Program-made: the position numbers and the translations under genes
In this document: positions 36,501-44,999 of the stretch, piece after piece
Layout: the number at the start of each line of letters is the position of its first letter
How positions within the stretch are numbered: position 1 is the first letter of the stretch
Assembly (NCBI RefSeq): GCF_020707265.1
Contig: NZ_JAJFEQ010000007.1
Coordinates: 1 to 64,000, forward strand
DNA from: Massilia sp. IC2-477
GTDB lineage: Bacteria > Pseudomonadota > Gammaproteobacteria > Burkholderiales > Burkholderiaceae_D
Direction of reading: 5' to 3'
DNA length: 64,000 nt
The notes under the pieces: generated by a model
What the model saw: only the letters and a program-made list of their open reading frames with translations
What the model was told of the DNA's origin: nothing
The model's database searches: none

Positions 36501-36527
36501 TTAAGTCCCGTTTGCTTCTGTCGATAA
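36501..36527 (+). promoter_or_regulatory. Sigma-28 (FliA) promoter of fliD
   Basis: TTAAGTCC, 11 bases, then GTCGATAA (one mismatch from GCCGATAA), 34 bases before the GTG start of fliD. The N11 spacing is the same as at fliC and flgK. Confidence 0.75.
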
Positions 36528-36561
36528 TGACTTACATTATCGCTTTCACGGGAGAAACAAA

Positions 36562-39213
36562 GTGGGCATCAGTTCATCGGGCATCGGTTCCGGCCTCGAC
36601 GTCGACGGCCTCATCAGCAAGCTGATGCAGGCGGAAGCGGCGCCGCTCGCCAACTTCGACAAGAAGGCGTCGGCCCTGCAGCAGCGCATGGGCGCGCTGA
36701 GCAAGGTCAGTGCGGCGGTTGGCGCCTTCCAGGGCGCCCTCACCTCCCTCAATTCTCCCGCCACCTTCAAGGCGCTTAGCGCGAGCAGCGGCGACAAGGA
36801 TGTCCTGAGCGGCAGCGCCGGCGCCGATGCGGTCGCCGGCAAGTACCGGATCAACGTCACCCAGATGGCTTCGGCCCAGAGCCTGAGCACCAGTGGCCGC
36901 GCCAGCACGAGCGCGACCATCGGCGGCACCGCCAAGACCACGCTGACTTTCCAGTTCGGCAGCATCGGTGGCGGCAGCTTCGGCGTCGCCGGCAGCGCGC
37001 TGGGCACCGCGACCGCCAGTAGCGGCATCAGCAACGGCGCGCTCAGCATCAACGGCACCGCCATCGCGACCAGCAGCGCCACCCGCAACGCGGTCCAGCT
37101 GGCCGAAGCCATCAACGCCAAGAGCGACACTACCGGCGTGACCGCCAAGGCCAGCGCCACCAGCGCCGCCAGCCTGTTCGCCGATTTCGACACCGTCACC
37201 ACCGACTCCGCCTCCAGCTATGCGCTCACGGTGGGCGGCGTGCAGATCGCCTCGCTGGCCGGCGCCGGCACGCTCAGCGCCGCCCAGATCGACAGCGCCC
37301 TGGGTGGCGGCAGCGTCAGCGCGGCGCTGGCGGCCGCCAACATCAGCTACACCGGCAGCGCCGTGGACGGCACGCTGCAGTTCACCGCGACGGACGGTTC
37401 CAACCTGACCGTCGCCGAAGTCATTGGCGGCAGCGGCAGCGTGACCGGCGGCACCAAAGGCACGAATCAGCCGAACACCGGCACCAGCGCCACCACCAAC
37501 GCCGGCGTGACCCTGACCTCGAAGGACGGCAGCCAGATCCTGATCGGCGGCACCAATCCGGCCGCTGCCGGTTTCACCGCGGGCAGCGCCGGCAGCTACC
37601 TGGGCGGGGCCAGCTTCAGCCAGGACGGCTCGCAGGCCAGCGCCGTCGTGACGCTCGACTCCGGCGACCAGTCGCTGCAGGGCATCCGCGATGCCATCAA
37701 CAAGGCCAACATCGGCGTCACCGCGACCATCGTGTCCGACGGCGGCACCAACCCCTACCACCTGGTGCTGACCTCGAACAAGACCGGCGAAAAGTCCTCG
37801 ATGAAGATCAGCGTCGGCGGCGTCGACGGCGCCGACCCCGACCCGGCGGTCGCCGCCCTGCTCGGCCATGACCCAGGCGGCGTGCAGGGCCTGACCCAGA
37901 CCAGTGCGGCCCAGGACACCCTGCTCAACATGAACGGGATCGACATCCGCAGCAGCAGCACCACCGTTACCGAAGCGGTGCAGGGTGTGTCGCTCGACAT
38001 CGCAGGCCTGGGCAGCACGACCCTGAACGTGTCGCGCGACACCGGCTCGGTGACCAGCGCCGTCAACGACTTCGTCAAGGCCTACAACGACCTCAACAAG
38101 ACGATCTCGAGCCTGGCCGGCTACAACGCCGAGACCAAGGTCGCTGGCGTGCTGCAGGGCGACGCCTCGGTACGCTCGATCCAGAGCCAGCTGCGGCGCG
38201 CGCTGGGCGCTTCGGTCGAAGGCCTGGGCGGCAAACTCACCACCCTGAGCCAGGTCGGCATCACCTTCCAGAAGGACGGCAACCTGGCCGTCGATACGGG
38301 CAAGCTGAACAAGGCCATCAACGAGAACTTTGCCGAGATCGGCGGCCTGTTCGCGGCCATGGGCGCGGCCACCGACGGCCAGGTCAAGTTCGACAAGTCC
38401 AGCGCGGCGACCAAGCCCGGCACCTATGCCGTGAAGGTCGACTCCCTCGCGACCCAGGGCACGCTCACCAGCGGCGCCCCGCTCGTGGGAACAGCCACGA
38501 TCCCGCCGAACACGACTTGGCGCGTCACGCTGAACCAGACCGACCCTGTCACCGACAGCAAGATCCAGGAGATCAAGCTGACGGCCGGCACCTATACCAA
38601 TACCCAGCTTGCCGCGATGCTGCGCGCCGCGATCAACGGCAACACCACCTTCGCCGGCGCCGGCGACACGGTCGAGACCAAGGTCGAGGACGACGGCCGC
38701 ATCTCGATCTCCTCGAGCAAGTACGGCGAGACCTCGAACATCCAGATCAGCCATATCGGCGGCTACGACCCGGCCCAGCTGTTTGGCGCTTCCACCACGG
38801 CCAAGGGCACCAACGTGGTCGGCACGATCGGCGGCGTGGCCGCTACCGGCAACGGCCAGTCCCTGACCGCCGCGGCCGGCTCGCCGGCGGAAGGCATCCA
38901 GATCTCGATCACGGGCGGCGCCACCGGCGAACGCGGCAGCGTCAGCTTCTCGAAAGGCTTCGCCTTCGAGCTGACCAACCTCGCGGCCAGCTTCACCGGC
39001 AAGGGCAGCCTGCTCACCAGCAAGACCGATGGCCTGAACGTCACCCTGAAGTCCATCACCAGCGCCCGCGACCGTTTCGAGTCGCGCCTGGAATCGGTCG
39101 AAAAACGATACCGGGCCCAGTTCACGGCGCTCGACACCGCCTTGATGTCGATGCAGTCGACCTCGGCCTACCTGACCCAGCAGCTTGCGGCGCTGACCGC
39201 GAACGCAGGCTAA
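36562..39213 (+). CDS. fliD: Flagellar filament cap protein FliD
   Basis: An 883-residue cap (hook-associated protein 2) that folds flagellin at the filament tip. The N-terminal coiled region GISSSGIGSGLDVDGLISKL and the C-terminal SARDRFESRLESVEKRYRAQ-type helix (here ITSARDRFESRLESVEKRY) with MSMQSTSAYLTQQLAAL are conserved. The middle is far longer than the 468 of E. coli, rich in Gly/Ala/Ser/Thr, and includes flagellin_IN-like segments (LSINGTAI, AEAINAKSDTTGVTAKAS). It starts with GTG after GGGAG. It heads the fliD-fliS-fliT run under its own sigma-28 promoter. Confidence 0.95.
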   Translation: MGISSSGIGSGLDVDGLISKLMQAEAAPLANFDKKASALQQRMGALSKVSAAVGAFQGALTSLNSPATFKALSASSGDKDVLSGSAGADAVAGKYRINVTQMASAQSLSTSGRASTSATIGGTAKTTLTFQFGSIGGGSFGVAGSALGTATASSGISNGALSINGTAIATSSATRNAVQLAEAINAKSDTTGVTAKASATSAASLFADFDTVTTDSASSYALTVGGVQIASLAGAGTLSAAQIDSALGGGSVSAALAAANISYTGSAVDGTLQFTATDGSNLTVAEVIGGSGSVTGGTKGTNQPNTGTSATTNAGVTLTSKDGSQILIGGTNPAAAGFTAGSAGSYLGGASFSQDGSQASAVVTLDSGDQSLQGIRDAINKANIGVTATIVSDGGTNPYHLVLTSNKTGEKSSMKISVGGVDGADPDPAVAALLGHDPGGVQGLTQTSAAQDTLLNMNGIDIRSSSTTVTEAVQGVSLDIAGLGSTTLNVSRDTGSVTSAVNDFVKAYNDLNKTISSLAGYNAETKVAGVLQGDASVRSIQSQLRRALGASVEGLGGKLTTLSQVGITFQKDGNLAVDTGKLNKAINENFAEIGGLFAAMGAATDGQVKFDKSSAATKPGTYAVKVDSLATQGTLTSGAPLVGTATIPPNTTWRVTLNQTDPVTDSKIQEIKLTAGTYTNTQLAAMLRAAINGNTTFAGAGDTVETKVEDDGRISISSSKYGETSNIQISHIGGYDPAQLFGASTTAKGTNVVGTIGGVAATGNGQSLTAAAGSPAEGIQISITGGATGERGSVSFSKGFAFELTNLAASFTGKGSLLTSKTDGLNVTLKSITSARDRFESRLESVEKRYRAQFTALDTALMSMQSTSAYLTQQLAALTANAG

Positions 39214-39236
39214 AGCACTCTCACCTGGAGAACACG

Positions 39237-39695
39237 ATGTTTGGAACCATGCAACGCGGCGTCGGCGCCTATGCGAAAGTCGGTCTGGAGACCGGCGTCG
39301 CCGGCGCCTCCCCGCACAAACTGATCGTCATGCTGTACGACGGCGCGATGGTGTCGATCCTGAGCGGCATCACCAACATGAAGGCCGGGAACGTCGCCGC
39401 GAAGGGCGCCGCCATTTCGAAGGCCATCAACATCATCGACAACGGCCTGCGCGCCGCCCTCGACAAGAAGGTCGGCGGCGAGATCGCCCAGAACCTCGAC
39501 GCCCTGTACGAATACATCAGCGCGCGCCTGCTCAAGGCCAACCTGAGCAACGACCCGGCGATCCTGGAAGAAGCGCATTCGCTGCTGTCCGAGCTGCGCG
39601 ACGCCTGGAACGCGATCGACCCGCAGGCTGCCGCCGCCGAAGCGCAGGCCGCCGCTCCCGCGCCGCTGCGCGCCCCGACCCTGATGAGTGCTTGA
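39237..39695 (+). CDS. fliS: Flagellin export chaperone FliS
   Basis: A 152-residue chaperone that binds the C-terminus of flagellin and prevents early polymerisation. GVGAYAKVGLETGVAGASPH and KLIVMLYDGAM are signature motifs; LDALYEYISARLLKANLSND follows. An Ala/Pro-rich tail of about 25 residues extends beyond the core. The ATG at 39237 follows CTGGAG. The next gene, fliT, begins at or next to its stop codon. Confidence 0.96.
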   Translation: MFGTMQRGVGAYAKVGLETGVAGASPHKLIVMLYDGAMVSILSGITNMKAGNVAAKGAAISKAINIIDNGLRAALDKKVGGEIAQNLDALYEYISARLLKANLSNDPAILEEAHSLLSELRDAWNAIDPQAAAAEAQAAAPAPLRAPTLMSA

Positions 39696-39700
39696 ACACC

Positions 39701-40030
39701 ATGCCACAGATGACCAGCGAAGATATCGTCGAGGTGTACGAAACGATGGCGGTGATCACCGACCAGATGCTGTGCGCCGCCAATGACAGCGACTGGGACC
39801 GCCTGGCCGAGCTCGAGCAGCAGTGCGCCGCCCACGTGCGCCAGCTGAAGGACAACGAGCCGCAGGCGCTGGCCGGCGCGCAGCGCGTCAAGAAGGTCGA
39901 CGCGATCCGCCGCATGCTCGCCGCCGACCGCCAGATCCGCGACCTCACCACCCCGTGGATGGCGCGCCTGTCTGCCCTGATCAACAACACCTCGACCGAA
40001 CGCCGCGTCGCCCGCGCCTACGGCGTCTAA
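39701..40030 (+). CDS. fliT: Flagellar chaperone FliT
   Basis: A 109-residue helical protein: VEVYETMAVITDQMLCAAND, WDRLAELEQQCAAHVRQL, IRRMLAADRQIRDLTTPW. Length, helix pattern and the position after fliD and fliS identify FliT, the FliD chaperone, which in enterobacteria also inhibits FlhDC. The ATG at 39701 is chosen; an overlapping TTG at 39692 would add three residues and couple translation to fliS. Confidence 0.88.
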   Translation: MPQMTSEDIVEVYETMAVITDQMLCAANDSDWDRLAELEQQCAAHVRQLKDNEPQALAGAQRVKKVDAIRRMLAADRQIRDLTTPWMARLSALINNTSTERRVARAYGV

Positions 40031-40054
40031 GCCGGCCAGGGACCGCCCACCGCC

Positions 40055-41182
40055 ATGCTGCCGCGCGAGCTCGTCTCCGCCGTCCTGCGCACCGGGCCGG
40101 TCCTGCCGGTCGAACATCTCAATGACCCGCGCCAGCAGGCCTTCCAGCGCGCCCTCGCCCCCCAGCTGGGCAAGGCGCTGCACGGCGAAGTCCTGGCCAA
40201 GCTCACCGACGGCAGCTTCGTCGTCAAGGTCGCCAACATCCCCGCCCGCATGCAGCTGCCTGCGGGCGCCCAGGTCGGCGCCGACGTGCCGCTGACCCTG
40301 GTTTCCGTCAACCCGCGTCCCACCTTCCAGGTCGGGACCGGGGCCAATCCCGTCTTCAGCGAAGCCGGCCCGCCGCTGCCGAAAGGCGCCGATCCAGGCA
40401 AGGCGCCGCTGGCCATGCGCGAAGGCGCCGCGCCGCAGTCCGGCGCCGCGGTCGGGCGCGCCGCCGCCCTGCTGCAGGCCGGCGCGGCCGGCGCCGGCGC
40501 CCAGTCGCTTGGGGCGGAAGCCAACAACACCACCCTAAGCCAGGCCGGCAAGACCATCGGCGGCGTGCTCGCCGCCGCCCAGAAGGCGGAACTGCCATTG
40601 AGCGCCGCCCTCGGGCGCACTCCCGTGGTGGCCGCGGCCGGGGCGGACGCCGCCAGCATCGCCACCGGCCTGCAGCAGGCCGTCGGCAAAAGCGGCCTGT
40701 TCTACGAATCGCACGTGGCCGAGTGGGCCCAGGGCGCCCGTCCTATGGCCGAGCTGAACGCCGAGCCGCAGCAGCAGCTGGCGCGCGAAGGCGTGCGCCA
40801 GCTGCCGACTGACCCTGCCACCGCCCAGTTCATCAACCTGCAGCTGGCGACCCAGGAGCAGGCCCAGCTGGCCTGGCAGGGCAACCTGTGGCCGGGCCAG
40901 CCGATGCGGCTGGAAGTACAGCGCGAAACGCGGGAAGGCCATGAGGAAGCCGGCGAGCCGGAGACCTCCTGGCACAGCCGCCTGCGCCTGCACTTTCCCG
41001 AACTGGGCGAACTCGATGCGCGCCTGACGCTCACGGGCGGCCGCCTGCAGCTGCAGTTCGCGGCCGGCAGCGCGGACACGGCCGCCCTGTTGCGCCGGCA
41101 TGTGGGCAGCCTGGCCGGCGCCCTGGAAGCGGCCGGCACCCAGCTCGCCGGCTTCGACGTGCGCGCCCAGGCCGATGACTGA
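40055..41182 (+). CDS. Second FliK-like flagellar hook-length control protein
   Basis: A 375-residue protein. Residues 1-90 form a compact N-terminal region (LHGEVLAKLTDGSFVVKVAN, read in part), the middle is Ala/Gly-rich, and residues 270-370 resemble the Flg_hook C-terminal domain of FliK (LRLHFPELGELDARLTLTGG, RLQLQFAAGSADTAALLRR, AAGTQLAGFDVRAQ). A canonical fliK lies at 50959, so this is a paralogue. Its stop overlaps the start of the FlhB C-terminal-domain gene, and FlhB is FliK's target in the export switch. Its role is inferred from that pairing. Confidence 0.8.
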   Translation: MLPRELVSAVLRTGPVLPVEHLNDPRQQAFQRALAPQLGKALHGEVLAKLTDGSFVVKVANIPARMQLPAGAQVGADVPLTLVSVNPRPTFQVGTGANPVFSEAGPPLPKGADPGKAPLAMREGAAPQSGAAVGRAAALLQAGAAGAGAQSLGAEANNTTLSQAGKTIGGVLAAAQKAELPLSAALGRTPVVAAAGADAASIATGLQQAVGKSGLFYESHVAEWAQGARPMAELNAEPQQQLAREGVRQLPTDPATAQFINLQLATQEQAQLAWQGNLWPGQPMRLEVQRETREGHEEAGEPETSWHSRLRLHFPELGELDARLTLTGGRLQLQFAAGSADTAALLRRHVGSLAGALEAAGTQLAGFDVRAQADD

Positions 41183-41543
41183 ACCGAAGGCCGGCCCACC
41201 GGCACGGCGCCAGAGCGCCGTCGCGATCGCCTATGCCGGCGGCGATGGGGCGCCGAAAGTCGTGGCCAAAGGCCAGGGCCTGGTGGCCGAGCAGATCATG
41301 GAGCGCGCCCGGGAAGCCGGCGTATTTATCCACGAATCGAAGGATCTGGTGCAATTGCTGATGGGGGTGGACCTGGACCGTGAAATTCCGCCCGCGCTGT
41401 ATCGCGCAATTGCGGAACTGTTGGCGTGGCTTTATCATATTGAGTCGGCTCAAAAGCAGGGAACGGCGATTCCGCCCCCGCCCGATCCGACGCCCCACCT
41501 CAACCAGGACGACGCGGCGAACGCCGGCACAAGCAATGAATAA
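41175..41543 (+). CDS. FlhB cytoplasmic-domain paralogue (FhlB/EscU-like)
   Basis: A 122-residue protein resembling only the C-terminal cytoplasmic domain of FlhB/EscU: QSAVAIAYAGGDGAPKVVAKG, EQIMERAREAGVFIHESKDL, VDLDREIPPALYRAIAELLA. It has no membrane helices and lacks the NPTH autocleavage motif, so it mimics the cleaved FlhB tail. A Pro-rich tail follows. Its ATG lies inside the FliK-like stop region (ATGACTGA), and its own stop overlaps ycgR. Homologues elsewhere partly replace FlhB C-terminal function. Confidence 0.88.
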   Translation: MTEPKAGPPARRQSAVAIAYAGGDGAPKVVAKGQGLVAEQIMERAREAGVFIHESKDLVQLLMGVDLDREIPPALYRAIAELLAWLYHIESAQKQGTAIPPPPDPTPHLNQDDAANAGTSNE

Positions 41544-42285
41544 TCAGGAACTGGACAACTGGCACGACTACGAGGTGGAGTCGCGCCGTGAGATCGCGTC
41601 GCTGCTGCGCCAGATCGGCGAGAAGCACCAGCTGGTGCGCATGCTGATCAAGGGTGAGGCCGACGTGTGCGTCACCACCGTGCTCGACGTCGACCCGGAC
41701 ACCAACACCATGGTCCTCGACCGCTCCATCGAGCGCATGCAGAACGAACGCATCGTCGAAGCCGGCGCGGTACGCTGCGAGACCTCGCTCGACAAGATCC
41801 GCATCCTGTTCAGCGCGGAGAACCTGCGCCATACGCAGTTCGAGGGCAGCGACGCCCTGCGCGCCGACATCCCGGCCAAGCTGATCCGCCTGCAACGGCG
41901 CGAGTACTACCGCATGGAGACCCCGGTCTCGAACCCGGTGCGCGCGATCATCCCGCTGCCGCCCGAGCTGGGCGCCGGCACCGCCGTGTTCCCCCTGCAC
42001 GACATCAGCTGCGGCGGCATCGCCATCCTCGACAACAAGCTGCAGCTGGACACGACGATCGGCACCACGATCCCGAACTGCCGCATCGAGCTGCCGGAAG
42101 TCGGTCCGGTCACGGTGGCGCTACAGGTGCGCAATTCGCTCGACCTGACGCTGCTGAACAACAAGACCAACCGCCGCATCGGCCTGCAGTTCGTCGACAT
42201 CTCGCGCGGCGGCATGGCGGGTGTGCAGCGCTACATCACCAAGCTGGAACGCGAGCGCAATGCGCGCCTGGCCGGGCTGGCCTGA
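41536..42285 (+). CDS. ycgR: c-di-GMP-binding flagellar brake protein YcgR (PilZ)
   Basis: A 249-residue brake. The N-terminal YcgR domain spans about 10-115. The PilZ domain follows with the c-di-GMP motif RREYYR (RxxxR, near 118-123) and DISCGGIAI (DxSxxG). When loaded with c-di-GMP, YcgR binds the stator/rotor and slows swimming. Its start overlaps the FlhB-like gene by eight bases, so it is co-translated with the preceding flagellar genes. A PAS-GGDEF gene follows 71 bases later. Confidence 0.95.
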   Translation: MNNQELDNWHDYEVESRREIASLLRQIGEKHQLVRMLIKGEADVCVTTVLDVDPDTNTMVLDRSIERMQNERIVEAGAVRCETSLDKIRILFSAENLRHTQFEGSDALRADIPAKLIRLQRREYYRMETPVSNPVRAIIPLPPELGAGTAVFPLHDISCGGIAILDNKLQLDTTIGTTIPNCRIELPEVGPVTVALQVRNSLDLTLLNNKTNRRIGLQFVDISRGGMAGVQRYITKLERERNARLAGLA

Positions 42286-42356
42286 GCCCGAAAGAATATT
42301 TACACTTCAGCAATTTTGCTGTCTTTCTAGCATCACATCGGCTACACGCGGACACC

Positions 42357-43634
42357 ATGACACGTGCCGAGCTGTCGATGCTGCCTCCTCAATCCGACTA
42401 TTACCGCGCCGCGTTTGCCCAATCGGACGCCGGCATGGCCATGCTCAGCCTGGAAGGACAGTGGATCGACGTGAACCCGGCGCTGTGCCGGATGCTGGGC
42501 TATTCCCGTACCGCCCTGCTCGAGCGCGACTGCAGCGAGATCAGCCATCCCGATGACCATGCTGCAGACCGGGCCTGGGTAGCGCGCCTGCGTGCAGGCG
42601 AGGCCGATTCGTTCGGTTTCGAAAAACGTTACCGCCAGCAGAGCGGCGCGCTCATCTGGGGCTTGCTGAGCGCTACGCTGTGCCGGGACAGCCGCGGCGA
42701 ACCGCAGTTCATCGTGGTGCATATCGTCGACATCAGCGCGCAGAAGAAGGCTCTGGAAGACCGCGACGCCCTGTTCGCCCTTTCTCCCGACCTGCTTTCC
42801 GTCACCACGCCGGACGGCTACATCGTCCAGGCCAACCCGGCCTGGCGCGCACTGCTCGGATGGGACAATGCCGCGCTGATGGCGCGGCCCTTCATGGAAT
42901 TCATCCACCCGGACGATGCCGGCCGCACCATGCAACAGGCCCAGGCAATCGCACACGGCGGCTCGGTCATGGGTTTTCGCAACCGTTTCCGCCATGCCGA
43001 CGGCGGCTGGCGCTGGATCGAATGGAGCACCCGGGTTGCCGACGACGGCCGCATGTTCTGCCTGGGTCGCGATGTCTCCGAGCAGCGCCGCATGTCCGAG
43101 CAACTGCACTACCGCGCCACCCACGACTTCCTCACCGGCCTGCCCAACCGCTACGAATTCATGGGGCGGCTGCAGCAGGCGATCGATGCACTGGGCCGCG
43201 AGCCGCGTCCGCTGGTGCTGCTGTTCATCGACCTGGACGGCTTCAAGACGGTCAACGACCTGTGCGGCCACGAAACGGGCGACGTCGTGCTGACCGCCTT
43301 CGGGCAGCGGCTGGCGGCCTCGGTGCGGCGCACCGACACGGTGGCGCGCCTGGCCGGCGACGAGTTCGTGGTCCTGCTCGACCACCTGGGCGACCCCTGG
43401 CAGGATGCCGACCAGGTGGCCGGCAAGATCCTGCGCGCGGCCAGCCAGCCCTACCCCGAACTGGCCGGCCTTGCCGAGCCGGGCGCCAGCATCGGCATGG
43501 CGCTCTACCAGCCGGGCGACAGCGCCGACCGGCTGCTGTCGCGCGCCGATGCCGCCATGTATGTCGCCAAGAAGGCTGGCAAGAACCGCGCCGCGTTCCA
43601 GCGCGACGGCCGCTGGGTGGTGCACGGCGCCTGA
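42357..43634 (+). CDS. PAS-PAS-GGDEF diguanylate cyclase
   Basis: A 425-residue cytoplasmic protein. Two PAS domains (about 15-125: MAMLSLEGQWIDVNPALCRM, HPDDHAADR; and about 135-250: VTTPDGYIVQANPAWRALLG, HPDDAGR) precede a GGDEF domain (HDFLTGLPNRYEFMGRL). The active-site loop is AGDEF at 333-337, an accepted active variant, and an I-site RRTD lies five residues upstream. No EAL domain is present, so it should synthesise c-di-GMP. Its place after ycgR suggests local control of the brake. The ATG at 42357 begins just before the first PAS. Confidence 0.92.
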   Translation: MTRAELSMLPPQSDYYRAAFAQSDAGMAMLSLEGQWIDVNPALCRMLGYSRTALLERDCSEISHPDDHAADRAWVARLRAGEADSFGFEKRYRQQSGALIWGLLSATLCRDSRGEPQFIVVHIVDISAQKKALEDRDALFALSPDLLSVTTPDGYIVQANPAWRALLGWDNAALMARPFMEFIHPDDAGRTMQQAQAIAHGGSVMGFRNRFRHADGGWRWIEWSTRVADDGRMFCLGRDVSEQRRMSEQLHYRATHDFLTGLPNRYEFMGRLQQAIDALGREPRPLVLLFIDLDGFKTVNDLCGHETGDVVLTAFGQRLAASVRRTDTVARLAGDEFVVLLDHLGDPWQDADQVAGKILRAASQPYPELAGLAEPGASIGMALYQPGDSADRLLSRADAAMYVAKKAGKNRAAFQRDGRWVVHGA

Positions 43635-43639
43635 AACGC

Positions 43640-44254
43640 TCAGGCCTGGCAGACGCCTCCGGGCCGGATCAGGCCGCGCTGGGTCGCGACCACCACGGCG
43701 TGGGTGCGGGCGGTGGCATCGAGCTTGCTCATGACGCCCTTGACGTGGGTCTTCACGGTGCCCACGCCGATGCCGAGCTTGCGCGCGATCGACTTGTTGC
43801 AGCAGCCCTGGGCCAGCAATTGCAGGACGTCGGTTTCGCGCCCGGTCAGCGATTCGCGGGTGAGGCTGTCGGCGACGCTGCGCGTCATCGGTTCGCTCAG
43901 GTAGCGCTGGCCGCGCGCCAGCTGGTCGACCGCCTGGGCCAGCTCGTCGGTGCCGCAGGACTGCAGCAGGTAGCCGGCCACGCCCGCATCCATCGCCAAG
44001 CGCACTTCCCATTCCTTGTCAAACTGGGTCACCAGCAGGATCCCCGGCGCCGGGTTGCCCGGAAGCGGCTGGCGCGCCAGTGCGACGCCGGTGTCGTAGT
44101 CGGTGACGATGACGCGCGCGACGCGCTGCGCCTCGGGCTGGCGCAGGTGGGTCGTGACGCGCAGACCAGGCTGGTCGGCGAGGATCGCATGCAGCCCGAC
44201 GGTCATGATCGGGTCGGCGTGCATGATATGGACGGCGGAAGAGATCGGTTGCAT
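43640..44254 (-). CDS. LuxR/NarL-type response regulator, orphan
   Basis: A 204-residue regulator. The receiver-like part (residues 8-120) is divergent: the N-terminal acidic pair is HADP rather than DD, the putative acceptor is in VIVTDYDTG, and GYLLQSCG stands where the conserved lysine normally is. The LuxR helix-turn-helix is clear (LTGRETDVLQLLAQGCCNKS, LGIGVGTVKTHVKGVMSKL). There is no adjacent kinase. The missing lysine and altered acidic pocket suggest phosphorylation-independent or atypical control. It is convergent with the cyclase (5-base gap). Confidence 0.9.
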   Translation of the reverse strand: MQPISSAVHIMHADPIMTVGLHAILADQPGLRVTTHLRQPEAQRVARVIVTDYDTGVALARQPLPGNPAPGILLVTQFDKEWEVRLAMDAGVAGYLLQSCGTDELAQAVDQLARGQRYLSEPMTRSVADSLTRESLTGRETDVLQLLAQGCCNKSIARKLGIGVGTVKTHVKGVMSKLDATARTHAVVVATQRGLIRPGGVCQA

Positions 44255-44424
44255 GTGCTTGCTCCGGCAAACGGCGACGGATGAGATGGACCAGCATGGT
44301 CCGGATTCCCGACATATTGAAACGACAAGAACGGCAAGGCAAGTAATGCTTTGTAATAACTGGTCGATATGTATGCCGTCTGCATGAGGTGGCGACAGCA
44401 TGTATGCGGTATACTCGCTTGACC

Positions 44425-44886
44425 ATGCGCCTGACCTCTTTCACCGATTACACCTTGCGGACCCTGCTCCACCTCGGCAGCAACCCGGGCCGTCTGGTGA
44501 CCATCCAGGAGATCGCGGACCTGCACAACATCTCGAAGAACCACCTGATGAAGGTGGTGCACGAGCTGGGCCGCAACGGCGTCATCGAGACCATCCGCGG
44601 GCGCAACGGGGGCTTCCGCCTGGCGCACCGCCCGGAAGAGATCAACATCGGCGCCGTCGTGCGCCAGAGCGAGAGCGATTTCTACATGGCCGAATGCTTC
44701 GACCCGGCCGGCAATCCCTGCGGACTGGTCAAGGCCTGCGGCCTGAAGGGCGTGCTCAGCAACGCCACCGCCGCCTACCTCGCCGAACTCGACCGCCATA
44801 CCCTGGCCACGCTGCTGCCGGAACCAGCCCCGCGCGACGCCAGCATTCCTGTTACCCTGCACCGCAACGCGACCCGCGCCGCATAA
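44425..44886 (+). CDS. nsrR: Rrf2-family nitric-oxide-sensing repressor, NsrR-like
   Basis: A 153-residue Rrf2 regulator. MRLTSFTDYTLRTLLHLG at the start is close to NsrR. The helix-turn-helix is IADLHNISKNHLMKVVHELG. Candidate iron-sulfur ligands are Cys91, Cys99 and Cys105 (AECFDPAGNPCGLVKACGL), with Asp8 matching the fourth ligand reported in NsrR. These features favour NsrR over IscR or RsrR. NO destroys the cluster and releases repression. The ATG at 44425 lies only about ten bases after a TATACT, so the leader is short. No NO-detoxifying gene is in the window. Confidence 0.85.
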   Translation: MRLTSFTDYTLRTLLHLGSNPGRLVTIQEIADLHNISKNHLMKVVHELGRNGVIETIRGRNGGFRLAHRPEEINIGAVVRQSESDFYMAECFDPAGNPCGLVKACGLKGVLSNATAAYLAELDRHTLATLLPEPAPRDASIPVTLHRNATRAA

Positions 44887-44952
44887 GCCGTGCCCGTGCA
44901 GTTCATGCCACAAGGGTAAGCCGGCCAGCTCCTGACGGCCGTCGCAGCGCCG

Positions 44953-44980
44953 AAAAAAAACCGGCCACATGGGCCGGTTC
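44953..44980 (-). terminator. Intrinsic terminator of fliE (leftward)
   Basis: On the reverse strand, AACCGGCC-CATGT-GGCCGGTT (8-bp stem) is followed by TTTTTT, 20 bases beyond the fliE stop. It also separates nsrR from fliE. Confidence 0.9.
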
Positions 44981-44999
44981 GATGTCGACATGGTCAGGC

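Noticed and set aside
36574..38754. A 726-codon minus-strand open frame opposite fliD
   Set aside because: It is antisense to FliD, Gly/Ala/Arg-rich with no domain motif, and explained by codon bias.
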